From positions 8,277 through 72,276 of the forward strand of contig CAVPIM010000003.1 of the NCBI GenBank assembly GCA_963704995.1: DNA of 64,000 nucleotides, given 5' to 3'. Position 1 is the first letter of the stretch; every line of letters begins with the position of its first letter. This DNA is from RYN-230 sp963704995 (GTDB lineage: Bacteria > Actinomycetota > Actinomycetes > Streptosporangiales > Streptosporangiaceae). Position numbers and translations under genes: made by a program. The notes under the pieces are model-generated. The model did not search any database. It was given only the letters and a program-made list of their open reading frames with translations, and had not been told where the DNA came from. This document shows positions 53,983-61,885 of the stretch, piece by piece.

Positions 53983-55336
53983 CGATCGTGCGTCCGCGAG
54001 CACCGCTCTCGAGTTCGACGACATTCAGTTCGGGGTGATAAACCAGCGACCGGCCTCGTACGTCGGCGCGTACCTGCTGCTCCGCATCGATGATCGCCAG
54101 GCGGGGCGCAGGCTGGTCAAGCGGCTGCTCCCGGTGATCGAGTCCGCCCGCTCTTCATCAGATCCGGCCCAGCACGCCTGGGTCTCGGTGGCGTTCACCT
54201 ATCAGGGGCTGAAGGCGCTGGGTGTGCCCCAGGACTCACTTGACAGCTTCGCGCCGGAGTTCCGGCAGGGCATGGCGGCCCGCGCGGCAGAGCTGGGCGA
54301 TGTCGGCGAGAGCAGCCCTGACCACTGGGAGAAGCCACTCGGAAGCCCCGACGTGCACGTGGCGCTGTCGGTGCTGTCGGCCGACGCCGCGCGGCTGGAA
54401 AGCCTGCTCGAGCGGGCGCGCCGCGCGCACGCCGAGCTAGCCGGTGTCGAGCTCATCTGGCGCCAGGACTGCTACCAGCTCCCGACGGGACGCACCTCCC
54501 TCGGTTTCAAGGACGGAATCGGGCAGCCAGCGATGGAGGGGACCGCAATCCCCGGGTCCGCCCCGGACAAACGACCGATCAAGGCAGGCGAGTTCATCCT
54601 CGGCTATCCAGACGAGACAGGAAGCACGGGGCCGGTGCCGACTCCCGAGGTGCTCGGGCTCAACGGCACCTACCTGGTCTTCCGTAAGCTGCACACCCGG
54701 GTTGCCGCCTACCGCCAGTATCTGCGGGCTAAGGCGGCGAGCCGCGAAGAGGAGGCGCTGCTCGGCGCGAAGATGGTCGGCCGCTGGCCCAGCGGTGCGC
54801 CGCTCGCGCTCTGCCCGGAGCGTGACGATCCGGGCCTCGGCGCGGATCCCGATCGGAACAACCGCTTCGGATACGGCGACGATCTGCGCGGATTCAAGTG
54901 CCCGGCCGGCGCGCATGCCCGGCGGGCGAATCCCCGGGACGCGCTTGATCACGAGATGAGTGCCGACGTCCGCCTCCACCGTATGTTCCGGCGCGGCACG
55001 AGCTACGGCCCGATGCTGCCCGAAGGCGTTCTGGAGGACGACGGCGCTGACCGCGGGATCATCTTCGTCTTCGTCGGTGCCCACCTCAAGCGCCAGTTCG
55101 AGTTCGTCAAGACACAGTGGCTGAACGACGGCATCTTCATCGGTGCGCCCGCTGAGAAGGATCCGCTCGCCGGAGCGAACGACGGATCGGGCACCTTCAC
55201 CGTCCCTCAGCGGCCGATCCGGCGGCGCCTGCAGAGCCTGCCGCCGTTCGTGATCACCCGCGGCGGGGAGTACTGCTTCGCTCCGGGTATCCGGGCGTTG
55301 CACTGGCTAGCAGACCTGGACACCCGGAACGATTGA
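53975..55336 (+). CDS. Dye-decolorizing (DyP-type) heme peroxidase
   Basis: A 453-residue peroxidase. Two ferredoxin-like halves: VGAYLLLRIDDRQAGRRLVKRL at the start, and the GxxDG motif in LGFKDGIGQPAM near residue 180, whose Asp is catalytic. The proximal heme histidine lies in CPAGAHARRANPRD near 315, with distal Arg following in FRRGTSYGP. It uses peroxide to oxidise a broad range of substrates. The ATG at 53975 overlaps DUF4331. No Tat signal, so cytoplasmic or encapsulated; no encapsulin gene is nearby. Operon with DUF4331 and enoyl-CoA hydratase. Confidence 0.9.
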   Translation: MCSDRASASTALEFDDIQFGVINQRPASYVGAYLLLRIDDRQAGRRLVKRLLPVIESARSSSDPAQHAWVSVAFTYQGLKALGVPQDSLDSFAPEFRQGMAARAAELGDVGESSPDHWEKPLGSPDVHVALSVLSADAARLESLLERARRAHAELAGVELIWRQDCYQLPTGRTSLGFKDGIGQPAMEGTAIPGSAPDKRPIKAGEFILGYPDETGSTGPVPTPEVLGLNGTYLVFRKLHTRVAAYRQYLRAKAASREEEALLGAKMVGRWPSGAPLALCPERDDPGLGADPDRNNRFGYGDDLRGFKCPAGAHARRANPRDALDHEMSADVRLHRMFRRGTSYGPMLPEGVLEDDGADRGIIFVFVGAHLKRQFEFVKTQWLNDGIFIGAPAEKDPLAGANDGSGTFTVPQRPIRRRLQSLPPFVITRGGEYCFAPGIRALHWLADLDTRND

Positions 55337-55353
55337 ACAGGAAGGAAGGGCAC

Positions 55354-56220
55354 ATGGCTACGAGCCCAGCACGCACCGACCGCTGGAAGGCACTCGACTT
55401 CGGCCCGCCGCTGTCAGATGCCGAGGAACCCGACCTGCCTGTGCTCGTCGAGTACATGCTGGACGGGAGGGTGACGGTCATCACGCTGAACCGGCCGCAC
55501 GCGGACAACGCGATCACTACGGCCATGGGGGCGCGCCTGACCGAGATCCTGGAGACGATCGCGGTTCGCCCCGCTGTTCGCGCCGTCATCCTCACCGGAG
55601 CTGGTCAGCGGGCCTTCTCCGTCGGCAGCGACCTCCGCCAGCGCAAAGACATGACCAAAGAGGACTGGCTGCGGCAGCGCCAGGACTTCGACCGGACTCT
55701 CTACACCATGCGCCAGCTGCGGAAGCCGATCTTCACCGCCGTCAACGGCATCGCCTATGGGGGCGGCTGCGAGCTCGCCCAGAGCACCGACTTCATCATC
55801 GCGTCCGACAACGCCACCTTCGGCCAGCCTGAGGCGATGCTCGGCCTGGCGGCCGGGGGCGGCTCGCCGGCACTGCTCCCGCGCGTGCTCCCACCGGGCA
55901 AAGCCATGCAGATGCTGATGACCGGCGATCCGATTAGCGCACAAGAGGCGTACCGGCTAGGCATGGTCAACGAGCTTTACGCTCAAGATGAGCTCCTCGA
56001 TGCCGCCTACCGGATCGCGGGGAAGATCGCGAGCAACTCACCCACCGCAGTACAGGCCGTCAAGCAGGCGGTCCGGATGGGCCAGGGCGAGCCGATCGAG
56101 CAAGCCATCGCGATCATGATGGAGGAACACTGGCGCTCTGCCGTCCATCCCGACCGCGCCGAAGGCATCGGCGCGTTCAACGAAGATCGCGATCCCACCT
56201 TCGCCGATCCCGACCACTGA
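55354..56220 (+). CDS. Enoyl-CoA hydratase/isomerase family protein
   Basis: The ATG at 55354 follows GGAAGGAAGG. The 288-residue crotonase has VTVITLNRPHADNAIT, the oxyanion hole AFSVGSDLRQ, and both catalytic glutamate positions: YGGGCELAQS and FGQPEAMLGL. It probably hydrates or isomerises an acyl-CoA. An N-terminal extension of about 30 residues precedes the fold. It ends the five-gene operon 17 bases after the DyP gene. The substrate is unknown. Confidence 0.87.
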   Translation: MATSPARTDRWKALDFGPPLSDAEEPDLPVLVEYMLDGRVTVITLNRPHADNAITTAMGARLTEILETIAVRPAVRAVILTGAGQRAFSVGSDLRQRKDMTKEDWLRQRQDFDRTLYTMRQLRKPIFTAVNGIAYGGGCELAQSTDFIIASDNATFGQPEAMLGLAAGGGSPALLPRVLPPGKAMQMLMTGDPISAQEAYRLGMVNELYAQDELLDAAYRIAGKIASNSPTAVQAVKQAVRMGQGEPIEQAIAIMMEEHWRSAVHPDRAEGIGAFNEDRDPTFADPDH

Positions 56221-56396
56221 TGCCCGCGCAGGCGGCGCGCATCAACACAAGCGCGAGAAGCTGAGTGAATAGCGCCCAGACGATCTCACGCAGGCACACG
56301 CGGGGATGCCACGAGTAGTCACCCGGTGTTACCGCCCCTTTGTGCTGCTGTGCGAGTAACGACTGAATAGCGCACCATCGCGGCGACCCTCCACCC

Positions 56397-57250
56397 GTTG
56401 CGCCCACCCAGGTCAGCGCGTTGCTGGTGAGCAGCGGAGAGGCTTGGCGGCGGGTGAGCGCTAGCTGCCAGGAGAGTGCTCGGGGGATGAACTCAGCGAC
56501 ATTCGCCCAGGTCAGCGACGGTTTCGGGCCGATCTGCATCGCCTGGGTGCAGGCCACTGAGAGCGCAAGTCCGAGCTGGTCTCTCGTAAGACGCCCGGCT
56601 CTGCCGGTGCGCTGCAGATCTTCGGGCTGGTCATGGGCCTGGCTCAAGGGCAGGCCCCTGGGAGCGCAAATGGGAGCGCTGGTGGGAGCGCAATCCGGGA
56701 GAGCGCTCTCTCATGGGCTATTGAAGCACCCGTCCCTCGTCTCGAGGCGGGACCGCCGGCCGGGTCTGGCGCCCCTTGGTCTTGATCAACCCGGCTCCTT
56801 GTGCTGACTGCGCTGTGCAGTCGGCGGGTCGGGCGGAGATCTCGGTCTGGTGGCCGTGACCCTGTCTGGAAGGAGGCCGGACCGGGGCACGCCGGGGATG
56901 TTGTTCGCACACTGGTGGCGTGCGGGCTAGCGTGGGCAGCAGTCCTCTGCAGACGCTGAACGGAGTGGGCTGTGGCTGCGCATCCAGTTGATGATCATGA
57001 TCCTGATGATCCAGTCGAGATCCTCGCCGCGCTGCCTGAGGGTTACCATGCGCAGTTCCTGGCTGAGTACGCAGCCGCCGTGGAAGGTGCGCAGCGTCCG
57101 GAGCAGTTCCGTCAGCTGCAGGAGCTGCTGCGACTGTGGCGGCTGCGGGCGGTCGCTTACTCCGGTCCAGGGTATGAGGAGCGGCTGGCGGGCGCCGGTC
57201 ATGGCCGGGCGGCCGGTAGCGCGTCTGCTGAGCAGGTGGTTCCTGGCTGG
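56397..57250. repeat. Right-flank repeat R2
   Basis: Starts with the att core and matches R1 over about 850 bases, including GGGAGCGC-type motifs at 56660, 56672 and 56684 and the DUF6247 gene. The part from 56397 to 56971 has no other gene. Confidence 0.78.
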
Positions 57251-57274
57251 CCTGGCCGCGGGCCGACGAGGTGA
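56972..57274 (+). CDS. DUF6247 family protein, probable antitoxin
   Basis: GTG at 56972. A 100-residue protein starting VAAHPVDDHDPDDPVEILAALPEGYHAQFLAEYAAA, then RPEQFRQLQELLRLWRLRAVAYSGPGYEERL. DUF6247 proteins sit before RelE-type genes in actinomycetes; here the stop overlaps the toxin GTG (GTGA). The antitoxin role is inferred from this gene order. An upstream GGAG is present. Confidence 0.8.
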   Translation: MAAHPVDDHDPDDPVEILAALPEGYHAQFLAEYAAAVEGAQRPEQFRQLQELLRLWRLRAVAYSGPGYEERLAGAGHGRAAGSASAEQVVPGWPGRGPTR

Positions 57275-57522
57275 GTTACCGGGTCGAGTTCGGCGGGGGT
57301 GCCCAGGTTCAGTTCCACTCGCTGCCTGAGCATGCGCGTGATGCGCTCGTGGACTGTGCTGCGGAGTTAGCCGGGCAGCCCTGGGATGCGGTGGTGCGGC
57401 CTCCTGGAGATGATCCTCGCTCCCGTGAGGCCGTGTTCGGGTCGGGCCGCGGCATCCTGGGCTTCTACCTCGACGAGGATGCGCAACTGATCCGGATCTT
57501 CGACATCGTGTGGATCGGTTGA
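57271..57522 (+). CDS. RelE/ParE-family toxin-like protein
   Basis: An 83-residue protein: VSYRVEFGGGAQVQFHSLPEHARDALVDCAAEL, then GRGILGFYLDEDAQLIRIFDIVWIG, the RelE-type helix-helix-sheet with a beta hairpin end. Such proteins cut mRNA at the ribosome or poison gyrase; which applies cannot be told. It starts inside the DUF6247 stop. It lies just outside the right att core of island 2 and could stabilise the region. Confidence 0.78.
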   Translation: MSYRVEFGGGAQVQFHSLPEHARDALVDCAAELAGQPWDAVVRPPGDDPRSREAVFGSGRGILGFYLDEDAQLIRIFDIVWIG

Positions 57523-58095
57523 GAGCCTGGGGGATATCGAGCCGTTCGAGGTTGCCTTGAGTTTCAGGCGAGGCATTCGCCGATGACTGCTGGAGCCTCA
57601 GCGCGCATCAACTGGGGTGCGGCCAGGAGGGCAGCCCGACCCGTTGCGGGCATCCGAGGCCGCAGCAGAGTCGATCTCTCATGCCGATGAGAGCGCGTTT
57701 GGCGCTGACGGTCGAGGTCGCGCTTCTGACCCACGTCACAGGTCAAGTCCCGTGGCGTGGTGTTTCGCGGTTAGCGCGTGATCCTTTAGTTGTGGTTAGG
57801 CGCTGAGGGCCTGGAGGTCGCTGGCTGGGTTCACCTCCGTGCTGGTGCTGGCCGGGGCCAGGGTGATGCGGGAGCGGGCCAGGACGTCGAGGCCGAGGTA
57901 GCGGCGGCCCTCGGTCCACTCGTCGTGCTGCTCGGCCAGGACAGCGCCGACCAGGCGGATCAGCGAGTCGCGGCCGGGGAAGATCCCGACGACGTCGGTG
58001 CGGCGGCGGATCTCCCGGTTCAGCCGCTCCTGGTTGAGTCGGCCTGGGGCGCGGTGCCGGGGTTGCTCCCGGTCCGTTTCCCCAGGCCGCTCGCC

Positions 58096-58129
58096 GAACC
58101 GGACGTGCGCGTTCCCGCGCATCCGGCTC
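58096..58129 (-). ncRNA. Group II intron domain V
   Basis: 34 bases beginning GAGCCGGATGCGCGGG and ending GCACGTCCGGTTC, which fold as the catalytic domain V hairpin with the GAAC-type apical loop. It lies 22 bases after the maturase stop. Confidence 0.85.
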
Positions 58130-58151
58130 TCCACGTGTCCATGTCGGCGGG

Positions 58152-59576
58152 TCAGGCCGCAGACGGCCAGGGGGCGGGGATGCTGCCGCGATACCGGTAT
58201 CGGGTGACCGGGATTGTCATCGGGTCGAACATCTTGACGTCCCCGTCGGTCGGCCACCACCCGGGGAGGTAGTGGCGGCGCAGCCACTTCCAGTTGGCGT
58301 GGACGTGCTTGTGCCGCAGCCAGCAGACGACCCGCCGCCAGGTGAAACTGCGGAGGTAATCGAAGGTGGCCTTGGACACTCCATGCCGGAAGTAGGTCAC
58401 CCAGCCCCTCACGACCGGCGCGAGCCGGTCGAGCAAGACCGCGAGCGACTGGTTGTATGCCTGTCGGGTTGCCGTCCTGACCTTTGCCTTGACCCGCGCT
58501 AGCGAGGTCTTGGACGGGTAGGTGTAAACGGTCGGCTTCCCGGATCCTCGCTTGGGTTGCCGCTGGATGCGGAACCCGAGGAAATCGAACCCCTCGCTGA
58601 TGTGAACGATCCTGGTCTTGGCTTCCGCCAGGCGCAGTCCGAGCGGGGCCAGGACCGCCGCAACCTCCTCGCGCAGGGCCCCGGCGTGCTCGCGGGTGCC
58701 GTTGACCATCACCACGAAGTCGTCCGCGTAGCGGACCAGGCGGTAGGTCGCGAGCCCTCGGCGGCGGCGCCGGTGCCGGGCGCTGGAGTCACCCATTGCC
58801 GCCCACGCGGCGGCGAAGTGATCGTCCAGCGCTGACAGCGCGATATTGGCCAGCAACGGTGACAGGATCCCTCCCTGCGGGGTCCCGGACCCGGTGTCCT
58901 GCAGTGCCTGGGCCTCGGTGAGGATCCCGGCCTTGCAGAACGCCTTCACCAGCGCCAGGACGCGTTTGTCCCCGACCCTGCGGCGCACGCGTGCCAGCAG
59001 CACGGCATGGTCGATGCGGTCGAAGCACGCCTCGATGTCACCTTCCAGCACCCACTCGTAATTGCGCGGGTGACTGGCAAGGTGGTGGATCTCGGCGATT
59101 GCGTCCTGGGCGCGGCGCCCCGGGCGGAAGCCGTAAGAGCACGGCCGGAAGTCCGCCTCGAAGATTGGTTCCAGAATCAGTTTCAGGGCCGCCTGCACCA
59201 CCCTGTCCCGCACGGTCGGGATGCCCAGCCGCCGCAGCTTGCCGCCCGGCTTGGGGATCATCCGTTCCCGGACAGGAACGGGGGTGAACCGGCCTGATTT
59301 CAGGTCGGCCCGCAAGTCAGCCAGAAACACCGGCACGCCTCGCACGTCCTCGACGTAGTAGGCGGTCTCGCCGTCCACGCCAGCCGTGCGGGCACCCCGG
59401 TTTCCCCGCACCCGCTGCCAGGCCTCGGCCATCACAGCGGGATCAGCGATCAGGTTGAACAGGTCATCGAACCTGCGGCCGGGATCAGACCCGGCCCATT
59501 GATGCAGCTTCGTCTGGATCTTCAGTACCCGCGGCCATCCCGCCATAGGGTCTGGCTGCGGAGCGCTGGTATTCAC
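58152..59576 (-). CDS. ltrA: Group II intron reverse transcriptase/maturase
   Basis: A 474-residue intron-encoded protein. The reverse-transcriptase blocks include IPKPGGKLRRLGIPTVRDRVVQ, DIEACFDRIDH, SGTPQGGILSPLLANI and the polymerase YADDF in LVRYADDFVVMVNGT near residue 245. The group II maturase domain follows (KVRTATRQAYNQSLAVLLDRLAPVVRGWVTYFRHG). The C-terminus shows no HNH endonuclease, so retrohoming would be of the endonuclease-independent sort. It lies in intron domain IV, minus strand. Confidence 0.95.
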   Translation of the reverse strand: MNTSAPQPDPMAGWPRVLKIQTKLHQWAGSDPGRRFDDLFNLIADPAVMAEAWQRVRGNRGARTAGVDGETAYYVEDVRGVPVFLADLRADLKSGRFTPVPVRERMIPKPGGKLRRLGIPTVRDRVVQAALKLILEPIFEADFRPCSYGFRPGRRAQDAIAEIHHLASHPRNYEWVLEGDIEACFDRIDHAVLLARVRRRVGDKRVLALVKAFCKAGILTEAQALQDTGSGTPQGGILSPLLANIALSALDDHFAAAWAAMGDSSARHRRRRRGLATYRLVRYADDFVVMVNGTREHAGALREEVAAVLAPLGLRLAEAKTRIVHISEGFDFLGFRIQRQPKRGSGKPTVYTYPSKTSLARVKAKVRTATRQAYNQSLAVLLDRLAPVVRGWVTYFRHGVSKATFDYLRSFTWRRVVCWLRHKHVHANWKWLRRHYLPGWWPTDGDVKMFDPMTIPVTRYRYRGSIPAPWPSAA

Positions 59577-61417
59577 CGGCGGCCTCCTGACCTTCCAGTC
59601 CGCTGGCTGCGGACACGCTGCCGCCCTTCGCCGTGGCCCCGCAGGCGCGGGGCCCGCGGGCCTTGTGACCGGCTTTCCCGGCCTCGGACTACTACGGCGG
59701 CTCCGCCCCCGGCCCTGGCCATCAGGTGACCACGCCCCTGCCCGGCCCCGGCCCGGCAGGCCGGTGCGGAGGGCAGCCCGGACCGGGTTCCCACGTTCAC
59801 CACGAACCGATCGACGGGATCGGCGCCCAGCTCTTCCCCGGCGGCCTCGCCACGGCTACCCCGCAGCACTTCACCGTGGCCTCCGGACCAGCCAACCCAA
59901 GACCGATCCGAAGTCGCCCGCCCATCCTCAGGCAAAGACGTGCACCGCTGACCGGCCCAGATCCACCAGGTTCGAGCCGGCGTTCCACTTCCGGGGGTTC
60001 CACCACTGGTTCCTGCACTCGTACGCCTCTCCGTCTTGCTTGCCGGACCCGGGCCGTCTGGCAGTACCGGCCCGTCCCGTCGTTGTCAGGGCTGCTCCCA
60101 CCTCACCCGGCGTCCCCGGGATCGGCTGCCCTCAGCTTCGTCAGGCTGCTGCGACAGCCCAACGGCGGAGGTCTTCCACCTCCACTCGGACTCGTGGCGC
60201 CTCGTGGCGCACCGGGTTGTTAGACCAGATCTGCCGCCAGAGTTCCTTCGGGAAGCTGGTGAACGCCAGGACGTCGGCACGGGCTGCGTCCAGGTGCTCA
60301 GCGACCTTAGGCAGCTTTCCGGCGACGGCGTCGACGAGCCGGTCGTACTGGGCGTGCACGGACGCGGCGTCGGGCTGGTCATAGACCGAGTGCAGCAGCG
60401 TCTTGACCCAGGGCCAGGACGCCTTCGGCGTCGCGGACATCAAGTTCGCGGCGTAATGGGTCCGGCATCTTTGCCACGCAGCCCCCGGCAGGGTCGCGCC
60501 GATCGCCTCGACCAGGCCGCGGTGCGCGTCGGAGGTGACCAGGGCGACGCCGGACAGGCCGCGGGCGGTCAGGTCCCGGAAGAACCCCAGCCACCCAGCG
60601 CCGTCCTCAGCCGAGGTGACCTGCAAGCCGAGGATCTCCCGGTGCCCGTCGCTGTTCACCCCGGCGGCGAGCAGGGCGTGGACGTTCACCACCCGGCCGC
60701 CCTCACGGACCTTCAGCACCAGCGCGTCCGCCGCGACGAACGTATACGGGCCCGCGTCCAGCGGCCGGGTCCGGAACGCCTCCACCTGCTCATCCAGATC
60801 CCGGGCCATCTCGCTGACCTGCGACCTGCTCAGCCGGGTGATCCCGAGGGTCTCGACCAGCTTTTCCATCCGGCGGGTGCTGACGCCGAGCAGGTAGCAC
60901 GTCGCCACCACGCTCGTCAGCGCCGCCTCGGCCCGGCGGCGGCGTTCCAGCAGCCAGTCCGGGAAATACGACCCGGACCGCAGCTTCGGGATCGCCACGT
61001 CCAGCGTCCCCGCCCGGGTATCGAAATCGCGGTGCCGGTAGCCGTTGCGGACGTTGACCCGCTCCGGGCCGGGCAGGCCGTACGGAGCGCCGCAGACCGC
61101 GTCCGCCTCCGCGGACATGAGCGCGTTGATGAACGTCGCCAGCATCGAGCGCAGCAGATCCGGCGACGCGGACTCCAGCTGCTCGTGCAGGAACCGGGCA
61201 GGGTCGATACTGCTAGGGGCGGTCACCGTGATGTCTCCTTCAGAAGCACTGTGAGAGGTCTTCCAAAGGATCACGCGGTGGCCGCCTTATACGCCTGCGC
61301 CACGCCCATCAACCGGGCCGGTCAGTACACCACCTTGCCGGACGCAACTACGTCACCGGCGATCCCGCTGATACAGACCGGATTGCCAGCTGAGCGGCGG
61401 CCTTCCATTATTGCTGC

Positions 61418-61478
61418 ATATGATCAACGGGAATCGGCGCGGTGAAGAGACTGCGTCGGCCTGTTCCGTTGATCAGAT
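61418..61478. promoter_or_regulatory. Inverted repeat upstream of the conflict-system genes
   Basis: Arms 61418-61430 (ATATGATCAACGG) and 61466-61478 (CCGTTGATCAGAT) match at 12 of 13 positions around a 35-base spacer, 50 bases ahead of the first gene. It may be a regulator site or a relic transposon end. Confidence 0.45.
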
Positions 61479-61528
61479 GTAACTTTATGTTAGTCACTAG
61501 AAGGTAGTCGGGTCGGGCAGGAGGCCCC

Positions 61529-61885
61529 ATGTCTGAGGTGTTGGTGCGATTCCCGCTCGACGACGCACACACGCAATGGGTGGTGGTCGCGGTCCCGGAG
61601 GAGCAAGCGAAGGCTGAAGGGCTCGAGCTCGCCTCACGTAGAGGTGGCGGGATGGTCAAGGACGCCGAAGGGACGTTTGACGACGCTACTGCCATCGTCA
61701 CGCCAGTCGCCGAGTCGATCCTCGGAAGACTGAAGAATCTTGTCGATCCACCGACGGGGATTGAAGTGGAGTTCGGCTTGACGCTGAGTTTCAAGACCGG
61801 TGCGATTATTGCCTCTACTGCGGCTGAGGGTAACTTTACGATCCGCCTCACGTGGACCCGTGACAATGCCGAAGCTTCCGGGTAA
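61529..61885 (+). CDS. CU044_2847 family (trypsin-co-occurring domain) protein
   Basis: The ATG at 61529 follows CAGGAGG by four bases. The 118-residue protein MSEVLVRFPLDDAHTQWVVVAV, then ATAIVTPVAESILGRLKNL and TGIEVEFGLTLSFKTGAIIASTAAEGNFTIRLTW is the trypsin-co-occurring domain of the CU044_2847 family. Such domains accompany trypsin-like protease genes in predicted conflict systems, as here, and are thought to couple the protease to its target or sensor. The next gene starts inside its 3' end. Base composition is visibly less G+C-rich than most of the window. Confidence 0.85.
   Translation: MSEVLVRFPLDDAHTQWVVVAVPEEQAKAEGLELASRRGGGMVKDAEGTFDDATAIVTPVAESILGRLKNLVDPPTGIEVEFGLTLSFKTGAIIASTAAEGNFTIRLTWTRDNAEASG

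Larger units (their letters stand above)
47974..56416. mobile_element. Genomic island 2, tandem to island 1
   Basis: Bounded by the 20-base att core GTTGCGCCCACCCAGGTCAG at 47974-47993 and 56397-56416, the same core as the tRNA end. Inside are L2 (interrupted by an IS21 element) and a five-gene redox operon. Again no integrase is found. Same end structure as island 1 implies related elements inserted in succession at one site or an old tandem duplication with different cargo. Confidence 0.7.
58033..60212 (-). mobile_element. Group II intron inside the IS256 transposase gene
   Basis: The minus-strand intron starts GTGCG at 60212 right after codon CCG of the exon and ends CTCAAC at 58033, after which the transposase frame resumes. 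About 630 bases of ribozyme domains precede the reverse-transcriptase gene; a canonical domain V (58129-58096) follows it. Length about 2.18 kb. All expected parts are present, so it may be active. Confidence 0.88.
57796..61226 (-). pseudogene. IS256-family transposase gene interrupted by a group II intron
   Basis: Exon 1 (61226-60213; 338 codons) starts at GTG behind AAGGAGA and contains NGYRHRDFDTRAGTLDVAIPKLR, the DDE residues in VAADALVLKVREGG (Asp), LVTSDAHRGLVEAI (Asp) and the start of the Glu-containing end FPKELWRQIWSNNP. Exon 2 (58032-57796) resumes QERLNREIRRRTDVVGIFPGRDSLIRLVGAVLAEQHDEW with the catalytic Glu and ends DLQALSA. Joined, the frame is continuous and gives about 416 residues, full IS256 length. 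If the intron splices, the transposase could still be made. Confidence 0.88.
57775..61277. mobile_element. IS256-family element carrying a group II intron
   Basis: Inverted ends share a 13-base core CGCGTGATCCTTT at 57775-57787 and, inverted, 61265-61277. Inside is a single transposase gene on the minus strand, split by a group II intron (58033-60212). Without the intron the element would be about 1.3 kb, normal for IS256. I could not settle the exact target duplication. Confidence 0.82.

Noticed and set aside
57796..58287. A 163-residue minus-strand protein as a separate gene
   Set aside because: Its second half is the C-terminal exon of the IS256 transposase and its first half is intron sequence read through.
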